36,492 nucleotides of DNA, taken from positions 3,351,709-3,388,200 of the forward strand of contig CP070771.1 in the NCBI GenBank assembly GCA_020345785.1. The letters run 5' to 3'. The first letter of the stretch is position 1. Each line of letters begins with the position of its first letter. The DNA is from Desulfobacterales bacterium. GTDB lineage: Bacteria; Desulfobacterota; Desulfobacteria; Desulfobacterales; JAFDCJ01. Both the position numbers and the translations under genes were made by a program. Below are positions 7,933-16,106 of this stretch, piece by piece. The notes beneath the pieces were generated by a model, which worked only from the letters and a program-made list of their open reading frames with translations, had not been told where the DNA came from and did no database searches.

Positions 7933-7967
7933 TTCAAATGGATCCGTTCGGGACAGATTTATTCAGT

Positions 7968-8384
7968 TTAATCTTTGCGCACCAGGTAGGAGCCGATGAT
8001 CGCCTCGGCTTCAATTTCCACCAAGTGGGCCGGTCGCGCCAGGGCGCTGACTTCAGCCAAGATCGTCACCGGTTTGATCTCCTTGAAAAATTCAGAGTAG
8101 GCCTGCATGTATTCTTGGGCGCGTTTGATGTCGGTCACATAGATGCGCACTCGGTAGACTTCAGACAACCTGGCCCCGGCCTTTTTAAGCGCCTGCGTAA
8201 TTTTCTGCAGAACAATCTTGGTCTGAAGGTAGGCATCGCCCTCCGCCTCAACGGTGCCTTCCGGGGTCGTCGTGGTCGTACCGCCGACAAACACAAAATT
8301 GCCGATCCTGACCGCCCGGCTGTATCCGATTTTTTCTTCCAATGGTGCACCGGATGAGTAGTTTTGTCTCTTCAGCAACTCCAT
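7968..8384 (-). CDS. RidA/YjgF/UK114-family protein
   Basis: The protein has 138 residues with the trimeric RidA barrel pattern: FVFVGGTTTTTPEG near residue 31, LKKAGARLSEVYRVRIYVTDI at 66-86, and LARPAHLVEIEAEA at 115-128. Arg117 is the candidate substrate-binding arginine of the family. Classical RidA hydrolyses reactive enamines/imines released by PLP and amine-oxidising enzymes; members with this shorter LARPxxLVEIEA segment are a different Rid subgroup and need not be deaminases. The location next to CoA-acylating aldehyde dehydrogenases and an amine-oxidising module suggests clearing or hydrolysing an imine intermediate. No encapsulation peptide is evident. A broken second copy lies at 5026-5151. 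Confidence 0.9.
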   Translation of the reverse strand: MELLKRQNYSSGAPLEEKIGYSRAVRIGNFVFVGGTTTTTPEGTVEAEGDAYLQTKIVLQKITQALKKAGARLSEVYRVRIYVTDIKRAQEYMQAYSEFFKEIKPVTILAEVSALARPAHLVEIEAEAIIGSYLVRKD

Positions 8385-8467
8385 AGTTCAGCCCTTTCCA
8401 TGATGCCACCGTAAAGCCGGCGTTGACTTGTCGGCGGTATGCATTGCGCTGCCCGGCTCCCGGCCTT

Positions 8468-9928
8468 TCAGCGCTGATTTCCCGTCTCCATTTGGCCGCC
8501 GAAGCGGTAGCGAAAATCATCGGTCAGAACACAGCGCCGCACCAAAGTAAATGTCCGGGGGCGCACCAACCCCTCACCGCCGGTGGCGATGTGCAGCGAC
8601 TTAAATCCTTCCCCCTCCACGCCGAGGCCGCCGACAGAAGATGCATTTTTGACAAACTGAGAAGCATCGGCAATGCTGGACATATAGGCAAGATTCCTGA
8701 GATCATTGGAATGAAACACGATGGTATGCCTCAGGTGCTGTTCAGCGGCCACACCCATGTTCATGGCCTCATTGGCGTCGCGGCAGCGCACAAAGGGCAG
8801 AATCGGCATGATCTGCTCGGTCCAGATAAGCGGGTGCTCTTTATCGGTTTCCAGAATCGCAATGCGGGTTTCCGCCGGTATATCCAGTCCGATGGCGCGT
8901 TTCAAGATGACGGCGGGCGGTTTTCCGATGTAGTCCATATTGATGACGCTGGGCACCCGGCCGGGAGAGATCTCTTTGAAGATTTGTTTAACCAGGGCCC
9001 GGCCTTGCTCGGCGCTGAGCTCATAAGCGCCGTATTTGATCAACAGCTGCTTCAGCTTATCTGCCACGGATTCGACCACAAAGATTTCTTTTTCACTCGA
9101 ACAGGGCGTGCAGTTGCTGAATGAAGCACCGGTGATAATGCATCGGGCGGCACGGTCAAGGTCAGCGGTTTCATCGACCACCACCGGCGGATTGCCGGGG
9201 CCGCCGGCGATGACACGTTTGCCGGTTTTGGTGGCAAATTCCACCACCCGGTGTCCGCCGGTGACCGCAATCATATTGATTTTAGGGTGCGTCATCAGAA
9301 ACTGAGCTGTCGGGATGTCCGGTTCGGTCACCGTTGTTACGCAATTCGGTGGTCCGCCGGCCGCGACAGCGGCCTGGTTGACATCCCGCACGACGCGGGC
9401 TGAGATGATTTTGGTTTTGGGGTGCGGATTGTTGACCACGGTGTTGCCGCCGGACAGCATCATGATGCTGTTGTGGATGATGCCCGGAGCGGCGTTGGTG
9501 ACGGCGTTGACCGAGGCAATCACGCCCACCGGCAGGCGCTCGTTGATGGTGACGCCACGGTCGCCCATGTAGACCTCCGGCATCAGGTCTTCCATGGCCG
9601 GAACCTGGCAGGCAATTTCCAGCTTCAGCTTGGTCCCCGCGACTGCTCCCAAATCTGTTTCCTGCAGCTCCATGTGCCCGTATTCTTCACGGTTGGCCCA
9701 GCCGACATCCCGGATGGACTGGATTATCCGCTCCCGCACGGCCAGCGGCAACTGAATCAGTTCCTGGTGGGCAACCACTGCCGCCTGGATGGCATCTTCC
9801 ATTTCCTGAAAAACACCGTCAGCGACCTTTGCAGAAGGGCCGGCGGCCGCCGCGGTTTGACCGGCAGAAGATAATCCTTCTAAAACCTTTTCAACGACCA
9901 GTTCAAGCTGTTTGCGATCGATCTTCAT
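8468..9928 (-). CDS. BMC-encapsulated CoA-acylating aldehyde dehydrogenase 1 (EutE/PduP-like)
   Basis: The protein has 486 residues. The first ~20 (MKIDRKQLELVVEKVLEGL) form the short amphipathic helix used as an encapsulation peptide by EutE/PduP. A Ala/Gly linker follows, and then the dehydrogenase proper. GGNTVVNNPHPKT (160-172) and GGPGNPPVVVDE (242-253) are hallmarks of acylating aldehyde dehydrogenases. The nucleophile is Cys276 in SNCTPCSSEKE, aligned with the NNxPC of PduP. It should turn an aldehyde plus CoA and NAD+ into acyl-CoA in the lumen. RBS AAGGAAG. It is about 60% identical by eye to its upstream neighbour and separated from it by a 302-base gap with an inverted repeat, indicating tandem duplication. 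Confidence 0.93.
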   Translation of the reverse strand: MKIDRKQLELVVEKVLEGLSSAGQTAAAAGPSAKVADGVFQEMEDAIQAAVVAHQELIQLPLAVRERIIQSIRDVGWANREEYGHMELQETDLGAVAGTKLKLEIACQVPAMEDLMPEVYMGDRGVTINERLPVGVIASVNAVTNAAPGIIHNSIMMLSGGNTVVNNPHPKTKIISARVVRDVNQAAVAAGGPPNCVTTVTEPDIPTAQFLMTHPKINMIAVTGGHRVVEFATKTGKRVIAGGPGNPPVVVDETADLDRAARCIITGASFSNCTPCSSEKEIFVVESVADKLKQLLIKYGAYELSAEQGRALVKQIFKEISPGRVPSVINMDYIGKPPAVILKRAIGLDIPAETRIAILETDKEHPLIWTEQIMPILPFVRCRDANEAMNMGVAAEQHLRHTIVFHSNDLRNLAYMSSIADASQFVKNASSVGGLGVEGEGFKSLHIATGGEGLVRPRTFTLVRRCVLTDDFRYRFGGQMETGNQR

Positions 9929-10230
9929 GATCTTCCTTTAGTCTTTCACAGAACTTCTGCAGATAACTCGTCGGCGTCGTTAATCTGCAGGGGCATGATA
10001 AAATCCCAAATTCCAAGCACCAAATTCCAAATAAATCTCAAATTCCAATGACCAAATAAAATGTCCTTTTATTGGGATTTAGAAGCATGTTTCCAATTTT
10101 GAATTTCGGTCATTTGAATTTGTTTGATATTTGTGATTTGTAACTTGGAATTTTCCTCCGTCCAGCGCAACCTTTCTTTTTTCGGGTCGAAGGCGCAATA
10201 ATCAAAGCTGTAGCCTGGATCTTCACTCAC
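9929..10230. repeat. Intergenic inverted repeat (MITE-like) between the two aldehyde dehydrogenases
   Basis: No gene is visible here. Arms at about 10007-10056 (CAAATTCCAA-type units) and 10098-10152 (TTGGAATTT-type units) are imperfect reverse complements and would form a long AT-rich hairpin. I see no transposase or target duplication. Confidence 0.65.
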
Positions 10231-11679
10231 TTAGCCACCATAGCGGTAGCGAAAATCATCGGCCAGCACGCAGCGCCGAATGAGGGTGAACATCCTGGGT
10301 CGCGTCTGGCCTTCGCCGTTGGTGGCGATATGAAACGAGGTGTAGCCCTCGGCGGCAACACCGACGCTGGCCAGACCGCAGGATCCGTTTTTGACAAACG
10401 CCGCGCACTTGGCCCTGCCGGCCATTTTTTTGATGACCTGCATGTTGTTTGAATGAATCGCCATGGTGTGTCCGTTGCCCTGCTCGGCGGCAATGGCCCG
10501 CTCAATGGCCTCGTCCGCATTGCGGCAGCGCACCAGGGGAAGCACCGGCATGATTTGTTCCGTCCACACCAGCGGGTGGTCGGCGTTGGCTTCCAGAATG
10601 ACAATCTGAACCTCGGGTCCCACGTCAAGACCGATGGCCTTTAAAATAACGCTCGGCGATTTGCCGATATAATCCATGTTGATCACGCCGGGCTCGCCGG
10701 GCCCTTTAAGCTCCTTGAAAATATGTTTGAGCAGCTGCTCCCCCTGGGCGGCATTGATTTCGTAGGCACCGTATTTTTTGAGCTGCGCTTTTAATTGATC
10801 GGCGACGGATTCCACGACGAAGATTTCTTTCTCGCTGGCGCAGGCCATGCAGTTAGAAAAGGCCGCTCCCTCGATAATGCAGCGGGCGGCACGCTCCAAA
10901 TCGGCGGTTTCATCGACCACCACCGGCGGGTTGCCGGGACCGCCGGCGATGACCCGCTTGCCGGTTTGGGTGGCGAAGGCCACCACCCCGTGTCCGCCCG
11001 TGACGGCGATAAGCCTTATTTGGGGGTGAGTCATCAGGGCCTGGGCCGATGGCACCGAGGGCTCCTCCAGGCAGCACACACAGTTGGCCGGCCCGCCGGC
11101 AGCCACAATGGCCTTGTTCAGATCTCGAATCACCCGGGCCGATACGGTCTTGGTTTTCGGATGCGGATTGTTGACTACCGTATTGCCGCCGGACAACATC
11201 ATGATGGCATTGAAAAGGATGGTCGGTGCGCCGTTGGTGACCGGGTTGACCGAAGCAATCACGCCGACCGGAATGCGCTCGATAATGGTGACCCCTTTAT
11301 CACCGTTAAAAACTTCGGGTGTGAGGTCCTCCATTCCCATGACCTGGCAGGCCGCCTGGTTTTTTTTGACGTTGTCCTCCATCTTGCCCAGGCCGGTTTC
11401 CTCGAATTCCATCCGGCCGTAGTTCTGCGCATTGGTAAGACCCGTCTCGCGCACCGCCTGGATAATCTTTTCGCGGGTTTTCAGCGGCATGGCGATCAAT
11501 TGCTTCTGAGCCGCGAAGGCGGCCTGGACGGCATCCTCGATTTCGTTAAACACACCGTCGGCCACACCGTCGGACGGCGGTGCGCTGGTATCTGGTTCAG
11601 CAACCTGCAAACCTTCCTGCTGCAATCGCTTTACAACAATTTCGACGATTTCCTCTATCCGTCGTTCATCAAAGCTCAT
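10231..11679 (-). CDS. BMC-encapsulated CoA-acylating aldehyde dehydrogenase 2 (EutE/PduP-like)
   Basis: The protein has 482 residues. Its N-terminus MSFDERRIEEIVEIVVKRLQ is a textbook amphipathic encapsulation helix, followed by a Pro/Ala/Asp linker. The catalytic core shares GGNTVVNNPHPKT and GGPGNPPVVVDE with the paralogue downstream. Catalytic Cys280 lies in SNCMACASEKE, where the Pro of the usual NxPC motif is Ala. Predicted reaction: aldehyde plus CoA plus NAD+ to acyl-CoA. The ribosome site (GAGAGG) overlaps the stop of the RpiR gene ten bases upstream, so the regulator and this enzyme are coupled. The altered residue beside the nucleophile may reflect different substrate range from copy 1. 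Confidence 0.93.
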   Translation of the reverse strand: MSFDERRIEEIVEIVVKRLQQEGLQVAEPDTSAPPSDGVADGVFNEIEDAVQAAFAAQKQLIAMPLKTREKIIQAVRETGLTNAQNYGRMEFEETGLGKMEDNVKKNQAACQVMGMEDLTPEVFNGDKGVTIIERIPVGVIASVNPVTNGAPTILFNAIMMLSGGNTVVNNPHPKTKTVSARVIRDLNKAIVAAGGPANCVCCLEEPSVPSAQALMTHPQIRLIAVTGGHGVVAFATQTGKRVIAGGPGNPPVVVDETADLERAARCIIEGAAFSNCMACASEKEIFVVESVADQLKAQLKKYGAYEINAAQGEQLLKHIFKELKGPGEPGVINMDYIGKSPSVILKAIGLDVGPEVQIVILEANADHPLVWTEQIMPVLPLVRCRNADEAIERAIAAEQGNGHTMAIHSNNMQVIKKMAGRAKCAAFVKNGSCGLASVGVAAEGYTSFHIATNGEGQTRPRMFTLIRRCVLADDFRYRYGG

Positions 11680-11689
11680 CCACTACCTC

Positions 11690-12625
11690 TCACTCAGCTT
11701 GGGGCCAAAAAGACGCCAAATAAGAACCATTAAGTTTGTCATCGGTTTTGCCGTCTACAGAATCATCGGCATAAAACTCGCCGCTCACTTTGACGCCGTC
11801 GTCAAATTTTGACAAATACCGGATGGCCTTGTCGTTGTCCAGAAACGTAATTTCATGGATCAGGGCGCCCAGATAGGCCATAACGTGAGCAAAAGGGTCA
11901 ATAAACGACACCGATTCCAGATCGATAATCACATATTTGTCCGAAAGTGTGATGATGGGAGATTTCGGGGTATCACTCAGCCCGATTATTTTGACGTTGT
12001 ACTTCTTGGCCAGCAGCATCAAGTCAATGGTTTTGCGGGGATACCGGGGAAAGGCAATCACAACCATGACACCGGATTTGCCATTGCGAACGATTAAATC
12101 CCGAATCTCCCAAGACAAGGTGGTATCCAGGAAAACATTATTGCGAATTTTTTTCAAAAGATAGCCGAAATAATACGCCAAGGCAGCCGAGGCACGATAG
12201 CCGACGACATAAACCGTTTCGGCCTTGAATATGTTTTTGGCAACTTGCTTGAGTTCTTTTTCTGAAACCGCTGCGCGCAAATTTTCGATATTCTGGATGG
12301 CGTTCTGACAGTATTTGTCCAGGGTATTAAGTTCGTCGGCCTGCTGGCTGGCTTTGCGCAGGCGATCAACGGCCGTTAACTCGATGTGCAGCAGCCCCTT
12401 CATATACTGGACAAATTCCACATATCCGGAAAAGCCCAGGTCGTTGACAAAACGAATGATGGTCGGTTCGCTGACATTGCATTCCTGGGCAATTTCCTTG
12501 GCCGTCATGAGAAATATTTTCTTATGATCCTTAATGATCAAATCAGCCACCCGCCGTTTTTTGGGCGAAAGCATCGGGTAGACTTTGATGATTTTTTCAA
12601 AAAGATCTTTTCTGGCGGAACTCAT
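11690..12625 (-). CDS. RpiR-family transcriptional regulator (HTH plus SIS domain)
   Basis: The protein has about 311 residues from ATG 12625 (MSSARKDLF), chosen because GGAAGG lies seven bases before it; an in-frame ATG at 12682 would add 19 unlikely residues. The N-terminal HTH_6 domain (LSPKKRRVADLIIKDHKKIF, then MTAKEIAQECNVSEPTIIRF) is followed by a SIS sugar-phosphate-type sensor domain (ETVYVVGYRASAALAYYFGY; VMVVIAFPRYPRKTIDLMLLAKKY). RpiR proteins bind palindromes and sense small phosphorylated or carboxylated metabolites. Its gene sits inside the BMC gene run between a shell protein and an aldehyde dehydrogenase. The TGTAAT-N4-ATTACA palindrome before the GS-like gene (29221-29248) is the best operator candidate, since HexR of this family uses nearly the same sequence. 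The link is inference. Confidence 0.92.
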   Translation of the reverse strand: MSSARKDLFEKIIKVYPMLSPKKRRVADLIIKDHKKIFLMTAKEIAQECNVSEPTIIRFVNDLGFSGYVEFVQYMKGLLHIELTAVDRLRKASQQADELNTLDKYCQNAIQNIENLRAAVSEKELKQVAKNIFKAETVYVVGYRASAALAYYFGYLLKKIRNNVFLDTTLSWEIRDLIVRNGKSGVMVVIAFPRYPRKTIDLMLLAKKYNVKIIGLSDTPKSPIITLSDKYVIIDLESVSFIDPFAHVMAYLGALIHEITFLDNDKAIRYLSKFDDGVKVSGEFYADDSVDGKTDDKLNGSYLASFWPQAE

Positions 12626-12767
12626 TCGACGCCTTCCGTTTAATGTTGTTAAAGTTGACTCAAATGAGATGTTGCGTATCAATCATCGTTTAGGTTTTCC
12701 CAATTGCCCAAGGGAAGGAAACCAAAAGAATCCACCACGTATTTCGGCAAAGCCCCCGGGCCGACCG

Positions 12768-13385
12768 CTAGTGCTCCTTGCCCTCCAAGCCCAGCAGGCA
12801 GGATTCAGCCGCTTTTTTGGCCGCTTGAACTTCCGATGTGGTGCCGGCCAGATAAACCCGGCCGGTGGCGCCAAAGACGGTTACATGAATCAATTTGATA
12901 TTGGCCGCTTTTTCGGCTTCGTTGGCCGCATAGCCGGCGTAGCCGGCCGGAAGACACTCAAGAATATACAAGGTCTCATCGACAAGCATCATGCTGGCGG
13001 CCCGAAAACGATTCACAATCTGGCTCATGTAAGGATCCATGCGTTCAATCGTTTCGGCTGCCAAAATCTTGGGCTTGAGGCGATCGCTTTCCTTCAGGTT
13101 CAGATGTCTCAAAACGACATCCCCGGCTTCGAGGACATCGGCCGGAGAATCGGCATGGACCTCCAGCATGCCGTATGTTCGCTCCACCACCAGGGCGCCC
13201 AGCAGCACATTGGCTTTTTTCAGGACCACATCGGCCAGGGAATTGATTTCAATGCCCGGTGCCACTTCCATAAAAATCGCCGACTGCCCCGCGATGGGAT
13301 AATATCCTCTGGCCGTACTGCCGATATAGCCCACCAGCTGTTCCTGCAGTTGATCAATAAACGCGTACGCTCTGAGGTCTACCAT
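12768..13385 (-). CDS. BMC-T double-layer shell protein 1 (CsoS1D/BMC-TDP type)
   Basis: The protein has 205 residues with two permuted BMC domains, each recognisable: VAPGIEINSLADVVLKKANV at 41-60 and CLPAGYAGYAANEAEKAANIK toward the C-terminus. The LVVERTYGMLEVH segment holds the Glu68-Arg69 pair that corresponds to the gating residues of CsoS1D. Such trimers stack in pairs and form a large gated pore for bulky metabolites or cofactors. The RBS is AGGA, ten bases before ATG 13385. It is similar to, but clearly diverged from, the second copy at 16689-17318. The 490 bases upstream contain only repeats. Confidence 0.93.
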   Translation of the reverse strand: MVDLRAYAFIDQLQEQLVGYIGSTARGYYPIAGQSAIFMEVAPGIEINSLADVVLKKANVLLGALVVERTYGMLEVHADSPADVLEAGDVVLRHLNLKESDRLKPKILAAETIERMDPYMSQIVNRFRAASMMLVDETLYILECLPAGYAGYAANEAEKAANIKLIHVTVFGATGRVYLAGTTSEVQAAKKAAESCLLGLEGKEH

Positions 13386-13874
13386 TCTGTGTAAATCCTA
13401 TCCAAATCTAAGAAGTTTTTAACTGACAATATGGTGCAAAAATTTTGAGGTGTCAGGTGTCAGGTTTCACGTGTCAGCATCCTCAATTACCTTTCCTGGC
13501 ACATCGTATGAAACTTGACCTAAACGGGAACAGCGAACAGATTGAACGTTGAACATCGAACGTCCAATATTGATGGCGCTGCGCTTTATCTTTTTTAAAG
13601 AAGCGAACCGCAGAATCTTCCGAAGCGGACAAGTCCACCAGAGGAGGATAAATGTCGCAAGATTAGTTCGCTTTGATCGTTACTTATTTAAATTGGCAAA
13701 ATACCTTATTCGACGTTGGGCGTTCAATGTTCGCTGTTGGACGTTCATTGGTTTTTTTCCGATCAAATTGGCCGTCTTCGGCTGCCAACGAGTGGGCTGA
13801 TAACTGGTTAATCTGTCTTCTGTCCTCTGTCTTCTGTTCTCTGTCATCTGAAACCCGAAACCTGAAACCATCCC
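13386..13874. repeat. Intergenic repeat region with ~220 bp inverted repeat
   Basis: No coding sequence is recognisable in this 489-base gap. Left arm 13531-13573 (units like GAACGTTGAACATCGAACG) and right arm 13708-13751 (CGACGTTGGGCGTTCAATG) are reverse complements over about 40 bases, enclosing ~135 bases. Further short-period runs (TCTGTCCTCTGTCTTCTG-type) occupy 13810-13850. The arrangement resembles a non-autonomous mobile hairpin element. Confidence 0.65.
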
Positions 13875-15080
13875 TTAGATGCTCTTCAACCACTCCCGCT
13901 TGTTGGGGCAGACCGCCGTCACGGTTGTACAGACCGCATTTCCCTGACACGCACACTCGTGATCCCTGCCTTTGCTGAAGCGGCCGTAGCAAAAATCGGA
14001 AATCGGTATCGAGGTCTGACAGTCCATGATCAACTCCGCGATCAACCGTCCGATAACAGGTGCCAGGCCGAAACCGTGTCCGCTGAAGCCGGTGCAAAAC
14101 ACAAATCCGGGAACTTCCTGGGTCAGCCCCAGCACAGGGATGCCGTCCGACATCTGCGCAATCAGGCCCGACCATGTTCGAATTACATTGATATTTTTCA
14201 AAATCGGGAAAAAGTCGATGACCATCTGGGAAATGGCCGGTCCGATAAAGTGAAACAGCGGTTTGCCGCTGCGATGGATGAACTGCTCGGTGCCGACAAA
14301 CCCTCCCCAAAAAAACGGGCCGTGCACGGTCTGTCGGCCGTAAAACAGCCCTTTGGCATGTCCGATCATTTGCTTGAAGAGCGGCGGAAAAGGCTCGGTA
14401 ATCATCGCCTCGGAGAAAACCGGGCGCATCGGCAGATCCAGCCCCACCAGATTGGCGATCTCCCGGCCGGCAACTCCGGCGGCATTGACGACCAGGTCGG
14501 TTTCAATAACTTGCTTGTCGGTCACCACGGCCGTGACGCGGCCTTTTCTGAGGCGAATGTCAGCGACTTTCTCGTGGGTGCAAAAAACAGCGCCCAGTTC
14601 TCTGGCTTTTTTGTAAAACCCGTAGGTCACCAGAAAAGGATTGACGTGGCCGTCGGTCGGGCAGAAACTGGCGCCCAATACTTTTTCGCCCACATAAGGG
14701 TTGATTGCCAGCACCTGTTTGCGATCGAGCATCTCGAGTTGCAGTCCGACGGCTTTCTGGCTCTCAACAGACTGGCGCATGGTATTCAGTTCTTCTTCGG
14801 TTGTGCACAGTCGCAGATTTCCCTCCCGCACATATTCCACGTCCATGCCCAATTCCTCATGAAGATGACCATACATTTGGATACTTTCCATGGCCAGGGG
14901 CATTTCTTTCAAATTGCGGGCCGACTGGCGCACGCCCCCGCCGTTAGCGCCGGATGCTTCACCGCCGATATCCGACTTTTCAATCACTATCGGCTTGAGG
15001 CCCTGTTTCGCCAGATTATAGGCGAGGCCGCATCCCATTACTCCGCCACCGATGATGACTGTGTCCGCTTTTGCAGGCAT
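13875..15080 (-). CDS. DAO-family FAD amine oxidoreductase (SoxB/HcnC/MgdA-like catalytic subunit)
   Basis: The protein has 401 residues. ADTVIIGGGVMGCGLAYNLA at 4-23 is the FAD dinucleotide fold, followed by EKSDIGGEASGANGGGVRQ. The C-terminal half has WSGLIAQMSDGIPVLG and FCTGFSGHGFGLAPVIGRL, typical of the beta subunits of sarcosine oxidase, hydrogen cyanide synthase and amino-acid/opine dehydrogenases. It should oxidise a secondary or N-substituted amino acid to an imine, passing electrons to the FAD/Fe-S subunits at 22722-24827. The last ~30 residues hold four Cys (CAC-x5-C-x6-C), an addition not expected in plain SoxB and possibly a cluster or docking site. RBS TAGGAG seven bases before ATG 15080. 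No encapsulation helix is seen. It lies apart from its presumed partners but within the shell genes. Confidence 0.85.
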   Translation of the reverse strand: MPAKADTVIIGGGVMGCGLAYNLAKQGLKPIVIEKSDIGGEASGANGGGVRQSARNLKEMPLAMESIQMYGHLHEELGMDVEYVREGNLRLCTTEEELNTMRQSVESQKAVGLQLEMLDRKQVLAINPYVGEKVLGASFCPTDGHVNPFLVTYGFYKKARELGAVFCTHEKVADIRLRKGRVTAVVTDKQVIETDLVVNAAGVAGREIANLVGLDLPMRPVFSEAMITEPFPPLFKQMIGHAKGLFYGRQTVHGPFFWGGFVGTEQFIHRSGKPLFHFIGPAISQMVIDFFPILKNINVIRTWSGLIAQMSDGIPVLGLTQEVPGFVFCTGFSGHGFGLAPVIGRLIAELIMDCQTSIPISDFCYGRFSKGRDHECACQGNAVCTTVTAVCPNKREWLKSI

Positions 15081-15242
15081 CTTGACTCCTAAGATAAATG
15101 ACTAATGACTAATGTCGAATGACTGTTTAAGGAATTCTCACATCTTAAAGATCAAACATTTATATGGTCGAGGGCAGCGACATCCACTCCGCCTCCGGCG
15201 AATTAATCTTCAATCTTCAATTTTCAATATTCACTGCATAAT

Positions 15243-15923
15243 CTAGCTGTTCGCAAACACCGCCAATTTAAGCGGTCTCACCGGTCCTCTGGCAGTGGTG
15301 GGGTCAATGTCCGCCGCAGCGAGGCCCAGCTCTTCGGTCAGGATTCGGGTTACCAGTTTCTGGCAGGTCTGGCCCTGACACAGTCCCATACCGGCCCGGG
15401 TAATGCGTTTGATACCATTGAGGGTTCGCATCCCGTTGCGGATGGCGTCTTTAATTTCTCCCTTCGTGATTTCTTCACAACGGCAAATAACGAGATCATC
15501 GTCATCTTCCGGCGCAGCTGCCGGTTCAGCGGCTGCTTTGGCCGCAGGCGCGGTCGTCCGGCGCGCCGGGCCCTTTATTTCTCTGAAGCGTGCCAGCACC
15601 CGATTGACGATCTCTTCCACGACGTCGTCGCTGATTTCGTCGCCGGAGGGGGCCGGCTCGACGCTGCGCACCGGTTCAGAGGCTTCGTCCTGGGGGTCGT
15701 CTTTGCGGGATTCGGATGTCTCGGAAGCCGGCGTTTTGGGTGAGGGTGGTTCCTCGCTCGGCGCCTTGGCTGCGGGGCTGGCCGTTATGACCCTCATTTT
15801 ATTTTGCTTGATCAGATCTGCGGCGGCAGCTGAAATGCGAGCACCCTCGGATATTTCGATTTCATTCTTACCGGCTTTCAGAATTGCTTGGACTTGTCTG
15901 GCGAAAATAAAAACAGGTGCCAT
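15243..15923 (-). CDS. BFD-like [2Fe-2S] protein with encapsulation helix (BMC cargo, electron transfer)
   Basis: The protein has 226 residues from ATG 15923, preceded by GGAG at nine bases; a TTG five codons upstream is possible. Three parts can be seen. Residues 3-46 form a small BMC-associated module (GKNEIEISEGARISAAAADL) also found at the end of the flavoprotein 17463-18293. Residues 97-117 (ISDDVVEEIVNRVLARFREI) form an amphipathic encapsulation-type helix between Pro/Ala/Glu linkers. Residues 144-205 form a BFD-like [2Fe-2S] domain with Cys147-x-Cys149-x32-Cys182-x4-Cys187. The ending GPVRPLKLA is the tail that usually follows BFD at the C-terminus of HcnB/OoxA-type FAD subunits. The FAD subunit here (23230-24318) lacks BFD, so the domain seems to have been detached and given compartment targeting. 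Confidence 0.85.
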   Translation of the reverse strand: MAPVFIFARQVQAILKAGKNEIEISEGARISAAAADLIKQNKMRVITASPAAKAPSEEPPSPKTPASETSESRKDDPQDEASEPVRSVEPAPSGDEISDDVVEEIVNRVLARFREIKGPARRTTAPAAKAAAEPAAAPEDDDDLVICRCEEITKGEIKDAIRNGMRTLNGIKRITRAGMGLCQGQTCQKLVTRILTEELGLAAADIDPTTARGPVRPLKLAVFANS

Positions 15924-16021
15924 CGTGGTGCTCTCCAAAATAAATGCTTAATTTGCCTATAATTTCTAAATTGCCTAAAGATAAGGTGTGCTATCTTTTT
16001 GTTTCGTTTAGACGGATATTT

Positions 16022-16104
16022 TGGTTGATTAAGTTGATTGGTTGATTAGAAAATAAGGATTCAATCTGGTTCTATAAACTCAATCAACCCAATCAACCAA
16101 TCAC
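16022..16104. repeat. Inverted repeat of the TTGATTGGTTGATTA family, copy 1
   Basis: Arms 16022-16048 (units TGGTTGATT) and 16076-16103 (units AATCAACC) pair into a long hairpin directly after the stop codon of the BMC-H gene. Related copies are at 27785-27848 and, as a half, at 22614-22638. It could act as a transcript 3' structure; no U-run is obvious. Confidence 0.65.
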
Positions 16105-16106
16105 GA

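Noticed and set aside
13959..15092. Long plus-strand open frame (377 codons) opposite the DAO gene
   Set aside because: It is antisense to a gene with clear FAD motifs and ribosome site, has no family features, and arises from the codon bias of the minus-strand gene.
15403..15951. Plus-strand open frame of 182 codons opposite the BFD-like gene
   Set aside because: Low-complexity Ser/Ala mirror of the linker-rich minus-strand protein; no ribosome site or motif.
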